The notes below the pieces were generated by a model. It made no database searches. It was given only the letters and a program-made list of their open reading frames with translations, and was not told the DNA's origin. DNA of 64,000 bases from Henriciella sp. (lineage in GTDB: Bacteria; Pseudomonadota; Alphaproteobacteria; Caulobacterales; Hyphomonadaceae). The stretch lies in NCBI GenBank assembly GCA_017642885.1, contig JAEPOM010000013.1, forward strand, positions 1 through 64,000. The letters run 5' to 3'. Made by a program: the position numbers and the translations under genes. Shown here piece after piece: positions 1 through 9,802 of the stretch (position 1 is its first letter; every line of letters starts with the position of its first letter).

Positions 1-16
1 CTCGCCAAGCCTCAAA

Positions 17-229
17 CTATGAACTATGGAAAGGCCAGACTCTCATTATGAGTGAGGGACCCAAGGGTCTCAGGTCACTGTTATTGATGTAGACGAACAA
101 TTTAGAAGACGGTCCATCATAGCTCACACTGCTGATGCATGAAGTGGCGCTCGCGGTGCTGGCGCCGCTTACGAGCACCGCTCCAATGATGAAAGATCGA
201 ACGCTAAAGATTTTGGGTTTGCTCACCAT
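17..229 (-). CDS. Small putative secreted protein
   Basis: A 70-residue protein of unknown function. The ATG at 229 is chosen because a GGAG lies nine bases upstream and the N-terminus then reads as a signal peptide: basic start, hydrophobic run around residues 11-22, and a small-residue region with an Ala-Ser-Ala type cleavage site near residue 28. About 40 mature residues remain, with one cysteine (TSCISS). Base use is a little AT-richer than the neighbours. I recognise no family. It could be spurious; the signal peptide and ribosome site are the only support. Confidence 0.4.
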   Translation of the reverse strand: MVSKPKIFSVRSFIIGAVLVSGASTASATSCISSVSYDGPSSKLFVYINNSDLRPLGPSLIMRVWPFHSS

Positions 230-327
230 ACCACGACACTCCGAATTGGCTATTCCCGACCATTTCACGCTGACGCGCTGCGCAAAACTGTCGAAAATGA
301 CAGCTCGTTTCGCGTTCTTTCGATGGA

Positions 328-1098
328 TCAGCCACAATAAGTCGCGCCGATGATAGGCCCGAGTCGAGCCCCCTGTTTTTCCTGAATGATGATCGCGCAT
401 TCGTATTCGCCGTCAGGCAAATCGATCGCAACTGACTTAGCAGCGCCGTCATAGGTGCCAATCGTCTGCGCTTCTAGAACGATATTCTTGCTTGTAAGAA
501 CGACCCCGCGATTTTCACCACGCGGAACCGATGTCGTCTGATCGCGGAGTAGGGTTAGTTGAACCACGTCAGCTTCACGGGCAAGTGGGCGGACATAATC
601 ATCGATCTCGACCCGGCTCGTGGTGCCATCCGTTGCTACAGAGACCGCAGTAGTCGCGTGCCGCGCGGGTTGAATCAGCGCCTCGACATCCGAACGACGG
701 CTTCCGACTGCTTCCTGAACACCATTGATCACGGCTTGCGGCGTGTAGACCGCGCCGGTACCGCGAAGGGCGCGATTATAATCCCGCTGCCGTTTCGTAT
801 AGGCGGCGTTCGAGAAGGGGTCTTTCCAGGCCCCCGCGCGACCGTGCACGAGGCGATCCCAATAATCGACATGCCATTCTAACACGATGAGATCATCGCG
901 CTCAGCCAGTTCCGAGAACAGCGTTTCGGCTGGCGGACACGATGAGCAGCTTTGAGACGTGAACAGTTCTGCCACGATGGGCGAAGAAGGCGCTCCGGTT
1001 GCCAATGGAACATCCTGGAGTGGCTGCGCGCCACCGTTCATGTTCAACGCCGCTACCGCGGCAATCGCGGCGACGAGAGATCCGAGCAATATACGCAT
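328..1098 (-). CDS. DUF1223 secreted thioredoxin-fold protein
   Basis: 256 residues, matching the DUF1223 family of exported proteins with a thioredoxin-like fold. The N-terminus (MRILLGSLVAAIAAVAAL) is a signal peptide. The diagnostic motif ELFTSQSCSSCPPAE, with a CxxC pair, follows around residues 45-58, and the family hallmarks WHVDYWD and YTPQAVING are present. In-frame codons reach back to 1167, but the ATG at 1098 gives the signal peptide and has a GGACAGG upstream. Family function is unsettled; a periplasmic redox role is inferred from the CxxC. It is divergent from the SDR gene at 1261. Confidence 0.85.
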   Translation of the reverse strand: MRILLGSLVAAIAAVAALNMNGGAQPLQDVPLATGAPSSPIVAELFTSQSCSSCPPAETLFSELAERDDLIVLEWHVDYWDRLVHGRAGAWKDPFSNAAYTKRQRDYNRALRGTGAVYTPQAVINGVQEAVGSRRSDVEALIQPARHATTAVSVATDGTTSRVEIDDYVRPLAREADVVQLTLLRDQTTSVPRGENRGVVLTSKNIVLEAQTIGTYDGAAKSVAIDLPDGEYECAIIIQEKQGARLGPIIGATYCG

Positions 1099-1260
1099 GA
1101 CCTGTCCTTGTTTCAGTGTGTCCGATGTCGGGGAAGGTGGCCTCAAACTCAAATCGCAATTGCTCAAATCCGCGTGACCAGCTCCGCCGCGTCAGGGCTT
1201 GCTTCACCCGCGGCTGCGTGTGATCTGAACCCCAGATCAACACAATATTGGAGAGCGAGC

Positions 1261-2034
1261 ATGGGCCGCGTATCAGGTAAGAAGGCAATCATCACAGGCG
1301 GCGCACAAGGCCTCGGCGAAGCAACCGCGAAAATGCTCGCCCGTGAAGGCGCGAAAGTCGCCGTGACGGACATTAATGGCGAAGGCGCAGCAGCGATTGC
1401 GGCAGAGATCAATGCCGAACTCGGTGACGGTACCGCTTTTGCCTGGCAACACGATGTCACCGACGGAGACCGTTGGAAGACGGTCGTCCAGGAAGCGCAC
1501 GACGCGATGGGCGGGCTGAACGTTCTGGTCAACAATGCCGGCATTGGATCGCTCGGCAGCGTCGAAGACGAAGACTATGAAATGTTCCAGAAAGTCATGA
1601 CTGTAGATGTCGATTCGATCTTTCTCGGCTGCAAGTATGCCATCCCTTTGATGCGCGATCACGGCCTCGGTTCGATCATCAATATCAGCTCAATTGCCGG
1701 GATTATCGCCAGTGGGAACTATGTCTCCTACAATACGGCGAAGGCTGCGGTTCGGCACATGTCTAAGTCAATTGCGCTCCACTGTGCGAAGACAGGCGGC
1801 CAGATCCGCTCAAACTCAGTCCACCCGGTCTTCATCAACACGCCAATCCTGGACCGCACCAAGGAAATGTTCGGCGAAGAAGAGGCGCTGTCCAAGCTTG
1901 GGCGTCAGATCCCGCTCGGCAAAGTCGGTGAGCCGGATGATATCGCCTATGCTGTACTTTATCTCGCCAGTGATGAGAGCAAATTGGTCACCGGTATCGA
2001 GCTTAAGGTGGACGGCGGTATCAGCGCGATGTAG
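1261..2034 (+). CDS. SDR family NAD(P)-dependent oxidoreductase
   Basis: 257-residue classical short-chain dehydrogenase. Visible are the cofactor motif TGGAQGLGEA near residues 12-21, the NNAG motif near residue 90, a catalytic Ser (NISSIAG), the YxxxK pair (YNTAKAA) near residues 156-160, and the C-terminal DGGISAM typical of the FabG/cyclohexanol-dehydrogenase group. Asp-Ile at the end of beta-2 (VTDIN) suggests NAD rather than NADP. A GGAGAG precedes the ATG. Substrate is not predictable; related proteins oxidise cyclic alcohols or hydroxysteroids. It is followed 56 bp later by a VOC gene that is probably co-transcribed. Confidence 0.88.
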   Translation: MGRVSGKKAIITGGAQGLGEATAKMLAREGAKVAVTDINGEGAAAIAAEINAELGDGTAFAWQHDVTDGDRWKTVVQEAHDAMGGLNVLVNNAGIGSLGSVEDEDYEMFQKVMTVDVDSIFLGCKYAIPLMRDHGLGSIINISSIAGIIASGNYVSYNTAKAAVRHMSKSIALHCAKTGGQIRSNSVHPVFINTPILDRTKEMFGEEEALSKLGRQIPLGKVGEPDDIAYAVLYLASDESKLVTGIELKVDGGISAM

Positions 2035-2090
2035 CGCTTGCAGAATCTGGTTGTTCGCTATATGTTCTGCGCCTCAGCAAGGAGGATAGA

Positions 2091-2468
2091 ATGATAGGTT
2101 ACGTAACTTTAGGCACCGCGGATCTGAAGAAGAACGCTGCGTTTTACGATGCCATCGCCAAGGAAATGGGCGTTGGGCGAATGATGGATGAAGACACTTT
2201 CATTGCCTGGGGCAATATGGATGGTGCGCCAGGTGTCGCGCTTTCCCAGCCCTTTGATGGCAAAGCGGCGAGCGTCGGAAACGGCACCATGGTCGCGCTG
2301 CAGGCAAGCAGCAAGGAGCAAGTTGATCGACTCCACGCCATTGCGCTCGAGCAGGGCGGCACATGCGAAGGCAAGCCCGGCGATCGTGGCGGTGGTTTCT
2401 ACGCGGCCTATTTCCGCGATCTCGACGGAAACAAGTTGAACGCCTTCATCATGGATATGCCGGGCTGA
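2091..2468 (+). CDS. VOC (glyoxalase-like) family protein
   Basis: 125 residues forming one vicinal-oxygen-chelate domain: the N-terminal pattern VTLGTADLKKNAAFYDAI and the C-terminal YFRDLDGNKLNAFI are typical of small cytosolic glyoxalase/bleomycin-resistance-like proteins. The start has AAGGAGGATAG just upstream, a strong ribosome site. Substrate is unknown. It follows the SDR gene in the same direction and its stop abuts the stop of the convergent MFS gene with no spacer. Confidence 0.85.
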   Translation: MIGYVTLGTADLKKNAAFYDAIAKEMGVGRMMDEDTFIAWGNMDGAPGVALSQPFDGKAASVGNGTMVALQASSKEQVDRLHAIALEQGGTCEGKPGDRGGGFYAAYFRDLDGNKLNAFIMDMPG

Positions 2469-3701
2469 TCAACCGCCCAAAGGTCGGCGCGCCACGACAA
2501 ACGCGGCATAGGTGCCGAGCGCGGTCATGACGACCGCTGAAAGATAAAGTGGCAAATCGGCACTGATCTCGTAAATGCTCGCGCCGATTAGTGGGCCAAA
2601 TATAAATCCGGCTGGGGGGGCTGCTGCCAACAATGCAGCAGCCGACCCTTGCTCGCTGCGTTCGACTGAAAGGCTCCCAAGTGCATTGGCTGCAGGTACC
2701 GCTAGGGCAGCGCCGCTGCCGACAATCAGGAAGGCGATGCAAAGCGCCCAGAACGGCATCAACAAATTGGCAAGCACATAACCGATGGCGACCAGAAAAA
2801 GGCCGAGCGGAAGCATCCGTCTCGGGTCAGGTTTTCGCGGTTGCACGTAGCCGAACTGAACCACCACCATCATCACGGCCAGGCAAGCAAAAGCCGCTCC
2901 TGTAAACAGGACTGTGCGCTGTTCGCCGAGTTGGTAACGATCCTCCACGAACCAGCCGAGGGTTTGCTGGATCATTCCGACGCCGACAAAGTATGTGAAC
3001 AGGAAGAGCAGATGCGGGAAAACGCGTGGGTCCCGCATCGCAAGCGGTGATGGGCGTTCAACGCTTTGCCGGGCGCTCCGGCTTTTCGGCAATGCGAACG
3101 CAACGAGGATTCCGCAGGTGATATTGAAAACAATCGATCCCCATAGCGGCATGAGCGCGCCAAACGGCGCCAGAACGGTGGCGCTCGCGGGGCCGATAAT
3201 CGAGCCAATACTCATCGCGGCGCCAAGCATACCGAGCCCAGCCGCGCGTGTCGTCGGCGTTGTGGCATCGGTCATCGCCGCCATGCTGGCAGGCTGTAAT
3301 CCGGGCGACAAAAGCCCGAACCAGACCCGCACGAAGACCAGGGTAAAAAACATGGTCAATCCCGTGATCATCCCAGCGAGCGCCGCCTCGAGCGCAAACA
3401 GGAATGCCATATTCGTGAAGCCCATGGCGAGCAGCGAGAAGACCATGACTCGCTTGCGCCCGAACCGATCGGCCCATCGCCCCCATTGCGGGATCATCAG
3501 GGCGTAGATCAAGGCGGACAGGGTCAGGATTCCCGCAACCTGCGTCTCGGTCAGGCCGGCTTTTCGCGTGAGCGGAGCAACGACGACGAAATTGATCGTC
3601 ATGCCAGCACCCATCGCGACGCTGGCAAATGCGATTATCCCCTGCTGAAACGGCGTGAGTGGCCGCAGCGGGACGTCGGGATCGATGCTTGGTTCGGTCA
3701 T
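2469..3701 (-). CDS. MFS transporter
   Basis: 410-residue major facilitator protein with about 12 hydrophobic segments. The loop 2-3 signature WGRWADRFGRKRVM is clear near residues 76-89, and the architecture matches drug/metabolite exporters of the TetA/Bcr type. The ATG at 3701 is preferred over an in-frame GTG at 3707 because GAGAGGG sits seven bases before it. Substrate is unknown. It lies upstream of and convergent with the SDR-VOC pair. Confidence 0.87.
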   Translation of the reverse strand: MTEPSIDPDVPLRPLTPFQQGIIAFASVAMGAGMTINFVVVAPLTRKAGLTETQVAGILTLSALIYALMIPQWGRWADRFGRKRVMVFSLLAMGFTNMAFLFALEAALAGMITGLTMFFTLVFVRVWFGLLSPGLQPASMAAMTDATTPTTRAAGLGMLGAAMSIGSIIGPASATVLAPFGALMPLWGSIVFNITCGILVAFALPKSRSARQSVERPSPLAMRDPRVFPHLLFLFTYFVGVGMIQQTLGWFVEDRYQLGEQRTVLFTGAAFACLAVMMVVVQFGYVQPRKPDPRRMLPLGLFLVAIGYVLANLLMPFWALCIAFLIVGSGAALAVPAANALGSLSVERSEQGSAAALLAAAPPAGFIFGPLIGASIYEISADLPLYLSAVVMTALGTYAAFVVARRPLGG

Positions 3702-3771
3702 GCCCACCCTCTCTCTCGATCAGAGTTACGGGCTTTGCCTGTGCTCGCAAGGCAGACCTTGCGGAAAGGAT

Positions 3772-4296
3772 CTACTCGTCGTGGGGGCGAGCGAGGCTTT
3801 TGAGTGCTTCGCTTTTGACGAAATCAACTGCCGGCGCAATGGCGTCCAACCCGCTAGCCGAGCTGCCATTGGTCACATGATCGAACGTGATCCTGGTGCC
3901 ACCGTTTTCCTGTGCATCCAGCGAAATCGTCCATACCGATGTAACTGCCATTCCCTGCAAGGGACCAAATGGAGCATTCAAGACCAGCACTTTACCGGGC
4001 TCGGCGCGCAACACGGATCCATGCCAGACAGATCCACCGTCCCAGTCCTCGCGCCAGAGACCACCGGCGACGGGATCAATCGAAAGGTTGGCCGAGTCGC
4101 CAGAATAAGAATGGTCCGGCAGCCACCAGGTTTCAGGCTTGATCAGCCGGGCCCAGACTTCGTCAGGCGTGAGCTCGGTTTCCGCTTCGAGTTTGAGTGT
4201 AAAATGGTCCGACGTTGCGGTGACCACATCTGCACTCGCACAGCCAATCAAGCCGACACTGCAAGCCAGGGCGGAGAGAAAAGCGGTTCGGTTCAT
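3772..4296 (-). CDS. SRPBCC/START-like lipoprotein
   Basis: 174 residues. An N-terminal hydrophobic segment ending in LIGC (residues 16-19) is a lipobox, so the protein should be lipid-anchored. The mature part (HFTLKLEAETELTPDEVWARLIKPETWW, ending FDHVTNGSSASGLDAIAPAVDFVKSEALKSLA) resembles the SRPBCC/activator-of-Hsp90 fold that binds hydrophobic ligands. Ligand unknown. The ATG at 4296 is the one that creates the lipoprotein signal. It lies 13 bp downstream of the amidase stop and probably shares its transcript. Confidence 0.72.
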   Translation of the reverse strand: MNRTAFLSALACSVGLIGCASADVVTATSDHFTLKLEAETELTPDEVWARLIKPETWWLPDHSYSGDSANLSIDPVAGGLWREDWDGGSVWHGSVLRAEPGKVLVLNAPFGPLQGMAVTSVWTISLDAQENGGTRITFDHVTNGSSASGLDAIAPAVDFVKSEALKSLARPHDE

Positions 4297-4309
4297 TTTA
4301 AGGCTCCGA

Positions 4310-5860
4310 TCAGGCGGGTTTGAAACTCGGCAGCCTGTCAATCCAAGGCTGCGCCGCTTCCAATTCATAGGCGAGCGCCAGCAGAAGTCCATCATCCCCG
4401 CGTTTGCCTGAGAACATCGAACCGATGGGCAGACCCTCATCGCTCCACTGGATGGGAACACTCATCGAGGCTGCACCCGAGACATTCATCGGTGATGTGA
4501 AGGCCGCAAAGTTCAACACATTCGCCATCACGGTCTCAAAGTCACCATCCGGGGCCTGTGTGCCAATCTTCGGCGCGACGGTTGAGACGGTCGGCGTGAG
4601 GATGAGGTCGAAATCGTCGAACCAGGAATGATAGATGCCCTCGAAGGCCTGAAGATAAGCAACAACCTCGCCCATTTCGCTCTGACGGGCCTCAAACTGA
4701 GCCGCGAGCCCCAGCGTCCAGGGTTCAAGAATGTCGGGACCGATCGGTTTGCCCGAGAATTGGCTGGCACTTTGAGCAAATGCAGCGGCACCTGCCGCCC
4801 AGTACATCAGGAACTGGTCGCCAAATTCAACGCCATCAACGGGCATCACATAGTCAACAACTTCATGACCAAGGTCGCGGCAGAGCTGAGCGGTGCGGTC
4901 GAGGCCTGCACGCGTGGCAGCGTCCAGCGTCGCGCCGTTTAGGGGGTCCGGTGCATATGCGATCTTGAGGCGCCTGGTGGACGGGCCTTCCACATTGCCG
5001 ACGCGTTCAAGGTCACCAGACGTGGCTTCAGCAGCGGCGAACAGCGCAGCACTGTCGCGCACACTCAGCGTGACGGCATGATTGACCGATATATTGATCG
5101 TACCGCGGCCGGAATCATCATTGGCGACCAGTGCGCCGCGGCTTGGCTTCAGACCGAAGAGACCACAGCACGCGGCGGGGATCCGAATGGAACCGCCGCC
5201 ATCACTGGCATGCGCAAACGGCACCACGCGCGCTGCCACCAGAGCAGCTGCGCCGCCGGAGGACCCTCCGGGAATACGGCTAAGATCATATGGGTTGCGC
5301 GTTGCTCCTGTAACCAGCGGCTCAGTTGATGAGATCAGGCCCATTTCCGGCGTGGTCGATTTGCCGAGACTGATCACGCCCGCGTCCCGCCAGGCGGCGG
5401 CGAAGTCCGCGTCTGAAGGCGCGATATAGCCTCGGAACGCGCGAGATCCGAACATGGTCTGGTCGCCCTTCCAGTCTAGAAGGTCTTTGATAAAGGTCGG
5501 GACCCCGCCCATCGATCCTTCGGGTGGAGTCTGCGCCTCCGCCAATGCATCATCGTAGGTTTCGGTGGCCACGGCGTTGAGGAGGAGGTTGGCCGCTTTG
5601 GATCGGGCGATCGCGGCTTCGGTCAGGGCGAACGATGTCGTTTCGCCCGACTTTAGCATGGCGAGCTGGGCCAGGCCGTCAGGAATAGACTTCGCGGTAT
5701 AGGTTGGCGGCGCGTCGGCAGGAGGCGACGACTCTGTGGGCTCAACACCAGAAGCGCTCGTGTCTTCCGTTTCGGTACCCGCCGCACAAGCTGCGATGGG
5801 CGTCAGGGCGGCGAGCGCCGCGCCGGATTTCAGTAAGCCCCTACGATTGAGTTGCGACAT
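4310..5860 (-). CDS. Exported amidase-signature hydrolase
   Basis: 516 residues. The amidase signature is complete: a catalytic Lys in FIKDLLDW, the cis-Ser and nucleophile Ser in [19 protein letters not shown], and [11 protein letters not shown]. These enzymes cleave amide or sometimes ester bonds. The N-terminus [22 protein letters not shown] has twin arginines, a hydrophobic stretch and a possible lipobox (IAAC), so export, perhaps via Tat and with lipid attachment, is likely. A long in-frame extension upstream is rejected because GGGAGG lies seven to eight bases before the ATG at 5860. Substrate is not predictable. Confidence 0.88.
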   Translation of the reverse strand: MSQLNRRGLLKSGAALAALTPIAACAAGTETEDTSASGVEPTESSPPADAPPTYTAKSIPDGLAQLAMLKSGETTSFALTEAAIARSKAANLLLNAVATETYDDALAEAQTPPEGSMGGVPTFIKDLLDWKGDQTMFGSRAFRGYIAPSDADFAAAWRDAGVISLGKSTTPEMGLISSTEPLVTGATRNPYDLSRIPGGSSGGAAALVAARVVPFAHASDGGGSIRIPAACCGLFGLKPSRGALVANDDSGRGTINISVNHAVTLSVRDSAALFAAAEATSGDLERVGNVEGPSTRRLKIAYAPDPLNGATLDAATRAGLDRTAQLCRDLGHEVVDYVMPVDGVEFGDQFLMYWAAGAAAFAQSASQFSGKPIGPDILEPWTLGLAAQFEARQSEMGEVVAYLQAFEGIYHSWFDDFDLILTPTVSTVAPKIGTQAPDGDFETVMANVLNFAAFTSPMNVSGAASMSVPIQWSDEGLPIGSMFSGKRGDDGLLLALAYELEAAQPWIDRLPSFKPA

Positions 5861-5957
5861 GAATTCCTCCCTAGATTTTCGATCAGCGTCTCGCGAGCTT
5901 GCTCGGATTGCAAGAGCGACGTAGGGGTAAGGCTCGTCTGGCGGGCACGGGTGTAGA

Positions 5958-7346
5958 ATGCTTTCAGTCTTGGATTTGTTTCGTGTCGGATTGGGGCCTT
6001 CCTCATCCCACACAGTCGGGCCGATGCGTATTGCGAAACGGTTTTTGCGGGCGGCCGCGAAATCTGGAACGCTGTCTCGCGCGGCGAGGGTTGAGATCGA
6101 ATTGCAAGGCTCTCTGGCGCTGACAGGCGTCGGGCACGGGACCGACAAAGCGGTCATTCTCGGATTGCTTGGCTTTGACCCGGAGACCGCTGATCCGGAT
6201 GAGGCGGAGGCGGCGTTTCGCAAAACGGTAGAGGAGAAATCCCTCACGCTGCACCGCGGTGACACGATCGAGTTTAACGCCGTCAAAGACATTCTATATC
6301 GCGGCGACAATGTTCCTGAATTGCATCCAAACGGTATGGCGCTGAGATTGTTCGCCTCCGAGCCTTCGGAGCCTGCGATTTTTGAGCAGGTTTATTACTC
6401 CACCGGGGGCGGATTTATTGCCTCGGCACGTCGCCTCGCGCGTCCGGCGGCCGGGGATGTGGTTCCCGATCAAACCCGTTCGCCTCATTCATTTGGATCT
6501 GCCGCAGAGCTTCTCTCGCTGTGTGACCAAAGCGGACTGTCGATCCGGCGCTTGATGCTGATTAATGAAGACGAGCGACGACCGCGCGAGACGACCCTCT
6601 CGCAGCTGGATCTCATCACCGACACCATGCTTGCGTGCATCGATCGCGGTCTCGCGACCGAAGGGATATTGCCGGGTGGCCTTGAAGTGAAACGCCGCGC
6701 GCCGGATCTGTATCGCAAGCTTAAAACAGGGGCGGGCGTGAATGAGCGCGAGGCTCTGTTCGACTGGCTGAATGTCTATGCGATGGCGGTAAACGAAGAA
6801 AATGCTGCAGGGGGGCGGGTAGTTACGGCGCCTACGAATGGTGCAGCCGGGATCCTGCCAGCGGTCTTGCGCCATTATTGCTGTGATGATGACGGCACAC
6901 CAATCCGGTCCAAGACGCAGCGGTTTCTGCTCGTCGCCGGAGGAATTGGACTGCTCTACAAGCAGCGCGCATCGATTTCAGGCGCCGAGATGGGATGTCA
7001 GGGAGAAGTTGGTGTTGCTTGTTCAATGGCGGCGGGCGGCCTTGCAGCGGTGTGGGGCGCGACGCCGGTTCAGTGTTTAACGGCGGCAGAGATCGGCATG
7101 GAGCACAATCTTGGCCTGACCTGCGACCCGGTGGGCGGGCTCGTTCAAGTGCCGTGTATTGAACGAAACGCAATCGGGACTGTGAAAGCCGTGAACGCGG
7201 CGCGCCTCGCTTTGCATCAGGACGGGCAAGGCAAGGTCTCGCTGGATCAGGTGATCGAAACGATGCGGCAGACCGGTCTCGATATGTCCTCCAAATACAA
7301 AGAAACCAGTCAGGGCGGGCTCGCGGTGAATGTGGTTGCCTGTTAA
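5958..7346 (+). CDS. sdaA: L-serine ammonia-lyase (iron-sulfur type)
   Basis: 462 residues, the usual length of single-chain bacterial L-serine dehydratase, which deaminates L-serine to pyruvate and ammonia. Diagnostic stretches are the N-terminal [21 protein letters not shown], the cysteine-bearing [34 protein letters not shown] and the terminal [11 protein letters not shown]. Four conserved cysteines would hold the oxygen-sensitive 4Fe-4S cluster. It is divergent from the amidase, with 97 bp between start codons holding both promoters. The ribosome site is weak. Confidence 0.95.
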   Translation: MLSVLDLFRVGLGPSSSHTVGPMRIAKRFLRAAAKSGTLSRAARVEIELQGSLALTGVGHGTDKAVILGLLGFDPETADPDEAEAAFRKTVEEKSLTLHRGDTIEFNAVKDILYRGDNVPELHPNGMALRLFASEPSEPAIFEQVYYSTGGGFIASARRLARPAAGDVVPDQTRSPHSFGSAAELLSLCDQSGLSIRRLMLINEDERRPRETTLSQLDLITDTMLACIDRGLATEGILPGGLEVKRRAPDLYRKLKTGAGVNEREALFDWLNVYAMAVNEENAAGGRVVTAPTNGAAGILPAVLRHYCCDDDGTPIRSKTQRFLLVAGGIGLLYKQRASISGAEMGCQGEVGVACSMAAGGLAAVWGATPVQCLTAAEIGMEHNLGLTCDPVGGLVQVPCIERNAIGTVKAVNAARLALHQDGQGKVSLDQVIETMRQTGLDMSSKYKETSQGGLAVNVVAC

Positions 7347-7425
7347 ACGTTACAAATAAGAAACCTTGTTCCTAATTGGGTTTCAGGGGCATAAGGGCGG
7401 CCCAATACAGAGACAGGAGCTGCGT

Positions 7426-7989
7426 ATGGGACTGTTTAGAAAAGCTTTTGCCGCCACCGCTGTGATCGGAATGGTCGCATTGGGCGGCTGTTCGACCACG
7501 GCCACATCCTCTGCCTCGCGTGCAGACCTTTCCAATTCGAGCTCGCAAGCGCTCAACAAGCTGATCCGTGAGAATCCAGCTGCGGCGGCGATTTCAAAGC
7601 AATCCCGCGCGGTGCTGGTTTTCCCATCCATGGTCAAAGCCGGATTGGTATTTGGCGGCGCCTACGGAGAAGGTGAGCTTCGACAAGGCGGGGCCACGAC
7701 TGGGTATTACACCTCGTTTACGGGCTCATGGGGCCTGCAGGCTGGCGCGCAGTCCTATGGATATGCAGTCTTCCTTATGAACGAGAACGCCGTCCAGTAT
7801 CTTGAAGAATCCGATGGATGGGAGATTGGCGTTGGCCCAACGGTCGTTGTCGTCAATGCAGGCGTTGCCGAGAACTTGTCTTCCTCGACCCTTCAAGATG
7901 ATGCCTATGCGTTCATTTTCGACCAGAAAGGCCTGATGGCCGGGGTCAGCATCGAGGGCACGAAGGTCTCTCGGGTTCAAACGCGATAG
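7426..7989 (+). CDS. SYLF-domain lipoprotein (Ysc84-like)
   Basis: 187 residues. Signal sequence with a lipobox LGGC at about residues 19-22, then a SYLF domain: SKQSRAVLVFPSMVKAGLVFGGAYGEGEL, followed by the glycine- and aromatic-rich GSWGLQAGAQSYGYAVFLMN and a terminal FDQKGLMAGVSIEGTKVS. SYLF/Ysc84 domains bind phospholipid or, in eukaryotic proteins, actin; bacterial members are envelope lipoproteins of unclear role. ACAGGAG precedes the ATG at 7426. An in-frame start at 7366 is rejected because it would bury the signal peptide. Confidence 0.88.
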   Translation: MGLFRKAFAATAVIGMVALGGCSTTATSSASRADLSNSSSQALNKLIRENPAAAAISKQSRAVLVFPSMVKAGLVFGGAYGEGELRQGGATTGYYTSFTGSWGLQAGAQSYGYAVFLMNENAVQYLEESDGWEIGVGPTVVVVNAGVAENLSSSTLQDDAYAFIFDQKGLMAGVSIEGTKVSRVQTR

Positions 7990-8058
7990 ACCCTGTCGCT
8001 TCGTCATTCCGTGAGGTCATGGATTGGTGGCAGCCTTTGGGCATGCCAGATTGAAAGC

Positions 8059-9129
8059 ATGGATGGATTTGAAGGAAAAACCTCTGGCCGCGCGCCGCTG
8101 ACTTATCCGTTCGGCGACGCGACCCCTGAGGTTGGCTCGACGATGGAAGTGGCGCCAGGTGTGCACTGGGTGCGCATGCCGCTACCGTTTTCACTGCAAT
8201 GGATCAATCTCTGGCTGATCGATGACGGCGACAAAGGCTGGACCATTGTCGACACCGGCATGCCGCTGGACGACACCAAGTCGGCCTGGCGCAAGATATT
8301 CGAAGAAAAGCTTGGCGGTCGTCCGGTCTGGCGGGTGATTGTGACCCATATGCATCCTGATCATATCGGTAATGCTGGGTGGCTCAGCCGGAAATTTCCG
8401 GACTCGCAGTTTTGGATCAGCCGGTTGGAATACGTGACCTGCCGCATGCTGGTTGCCGATACGGGCCGTAAAGCGCCAGAGGCGGCCACGGTGTTTTATC
8501 GCCAGGCGGGCTGGGACGATGAGAATATTGAAACCTATCGAACCCGTTTCGGAGGCTTCGGGCGCGGTGTCTCGCAAATGCCCGACGCTTACCACCGGCT
8601 CGAAGATGCCGATACGTTTGAGATGGCTGGTCAGACCTGGCGCGTGATCATGGGGCATGGGCATTCACCGGAGCATTCCTGTCTGTTCTGTCCTGAACTG
8701 AACGTTGTGATCTCCGGCGACCAGCTGCTGCCGAAGATATCCTCCAATGTCTCTGTATTCCCGACCGAGCCAGAAGCAGACCCGCTATCGGACTGGCTCG
8801 AGAGTTGCGAAAAACTGAAATCAGAACTCCCCGCGGATGTGTTGGTGCTGCCAGCTCACAATGAACCCTTCACGGGCGCGCATGACCGACTTGATCACTT
8901 GATAAAGGGGCATGGTGTGGCTCTGAAACGACTGAAACAGCGCCTGGGTCAGGAACCACGCCGTGTCGTCGACGTGTTTCCAGCCATTTTCGGACGCAAG
9001 ATCGGGGATGACGTCCTGTCTATGGCGACGGGTGAGGCGTTGGCTCATCTGAACTATCTGGTCAGACGCGAGCAAGCCGTGCGCCGTGTCGATGCTGAAG
9101 GCGTTGCCTGGTACGAAGCTGCAGACTGA
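8059..9129 (+). CDS. Metallo-beta-lactamase-fold hydrolase
   Basis: 356 residues. The zinc-binding motif THMHPDHIG (HxHxDH) lies near residues 97-105, GHGHSPEHSC supplies the next His, and ISGDQLL the bridging Asp, so the dinuclear metal site looks complete. The C-terminal helical tail (ALAHLNYLVRREQAVRR) resembles the winged-helix tail of LACTB2/beta-lactamase-related proteins. A thioesterase or lactonase role is possible. The ATG at 8059 has only a weak GAAAG upstream; the next in-frame ATG (8143) would still leave the domain intact. Confidence 0.85.
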   Translation: MDGFEGKTSGRAPLTYPFGDATPEVGSTMEVAPGVHWVRMPLPFSLQWINLWLIDDGDKGWTIVDTGMPLDDTKSAWRKIFEEKLGGRPVWRVIVTHMHPDHIGNAGWLSRKFPDSQFWISRLEYVTCRMLVADTGRKAPEAATVFYRQAGWDDENIETYRTRFGGFGRGVSQMPDAYHRLEDADTFEMAGQTWRVIMGHGHSPEHSCLFCPELNVVISGDQLLPKISSNVSVFPTEPEADPLSDWLESCEKLKSELPADVLVLPAHNEPFTGAHDRLDHLIKGHGVALKRLKQRLGQEPRRVVDVFPAIFGRKIGDDVLSMATGEALAHLNYLVRREQAVRRVDAEGVAWYEAAD

Positions 9130-9208
9130 TTAGCGCGGTCATGTTCTCGACAAGAAGCGCGGGATAAGTCAATGATCGCGCTCGAACCCGGTCGCAGGAG
9201 TTTCATAC

Positions 9209-9475
9209 ATGCAGGAATCTGGGAAAACCCGGGGGTGGTTCGCCGTTGGCATCGGTTTGATCATAGCGGGCGGCGCCATCTACGGATTGCTGATCCTTCT
9301 GGGCATCGGATTTGCCATCAATCAAGCAAGCGCAGAAGCCGGCGCGCCCATTTGGGCGGTGCTACTGATTCCGGCACTTGTCGCGCTTGGCTTTCTCGTG
9401 CTTCTGGCAAAAGTAATTGTAGATCGTCTAAACAATGCAGAAGATGATCACTACTCCAAGACCGTCGACAAATAA
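9209..9475 (+). CDS. Small two-pass membrane protein
   Basis: 88 residues with two hydrophobic helices (about residues 10-36 and 48-68) and a short charged C-terminal tail (DRLNNAEDDHYSK). No family recognised. CAGGAG lies upstream of the ATG, and the gene is followed after 12 bp by the YbjQ-like gene, which in turn overlaps lepB. It is therefore probably first in a three-gene operon with an envelope theme. Confidence 0.7.
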   Translation: MQESGKTRGWFAVGIGLIIAGGAIYGLLILLGIGFAINQASAEAGAPIWAVLLIPALVALGFLVLLAKVIVDRLNNAEDDHYSKTVDK

Positions 9476-9487
9476 GAGAGGCGCAGA

Positions 9488-9802
9488 ATGATTGTTACCA
9501 TGGGCGAAACGTTGCCCGGTCGGCAAGTCTCTGAGATTGTTGGAACCGTCAAAGGCAATACAGTGCGCACGCGTTTTTTTGGACGTGATATCATGGCGGC
9601 CTTGCGCAATCTGATCGGCGGTGAGGTCCCGGAATATACCAAACTCATGGCCGAAGCGCGCGAGCAGGCGATTGATCGCATGGTTGCAGATGCCAAGGCG
9701 AAAGGCGCTGATGCGGTGATCTGTATGAGGGTCACCACAAGCATGATTATGGGCGGGTCTGCTGAGTTGCTGGCGTACGGAACGGCGGTGCGCCTGTCAT
9801 GA
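9488..9802 (+). CDS. YbjQ-family protein
   Basis: 104 residues, the normal size for the YbjQ/UPF0145 family, a pentamer-forming beta fold once called a heavy-metal-binding domain. Matching stretches are VTMGETLPGRQVSEIVGTVKGNTV, the helix YTKLMAEAREQAIDRMVADAKAKGADAVI and the C-terminal AELLAYGTAVRL. Biochemical function is unknown. GAGAGGCG precedes the ATG, and the stop overlaps the start of lepB by four bases (ATGA), implying translational coupling. Confidence 0.88.
   Translation: MIVTMGETLPGRQVSEIVGTVKGNTVRTRFFGRDIMAALRNLIGGEVPEYTKLMAEAREQAIDRMVADAKAKGADAVICMRVTTSMIMGGSAELLAYGTAVRLS

Noticed and set aside
5861-6310. N-terminal extension of the amidase by 150 residues
   Set aside because: It would cross the promoter space and the sdaA start; a strong GGGAGG and an export signal mark the ATG at 5860.
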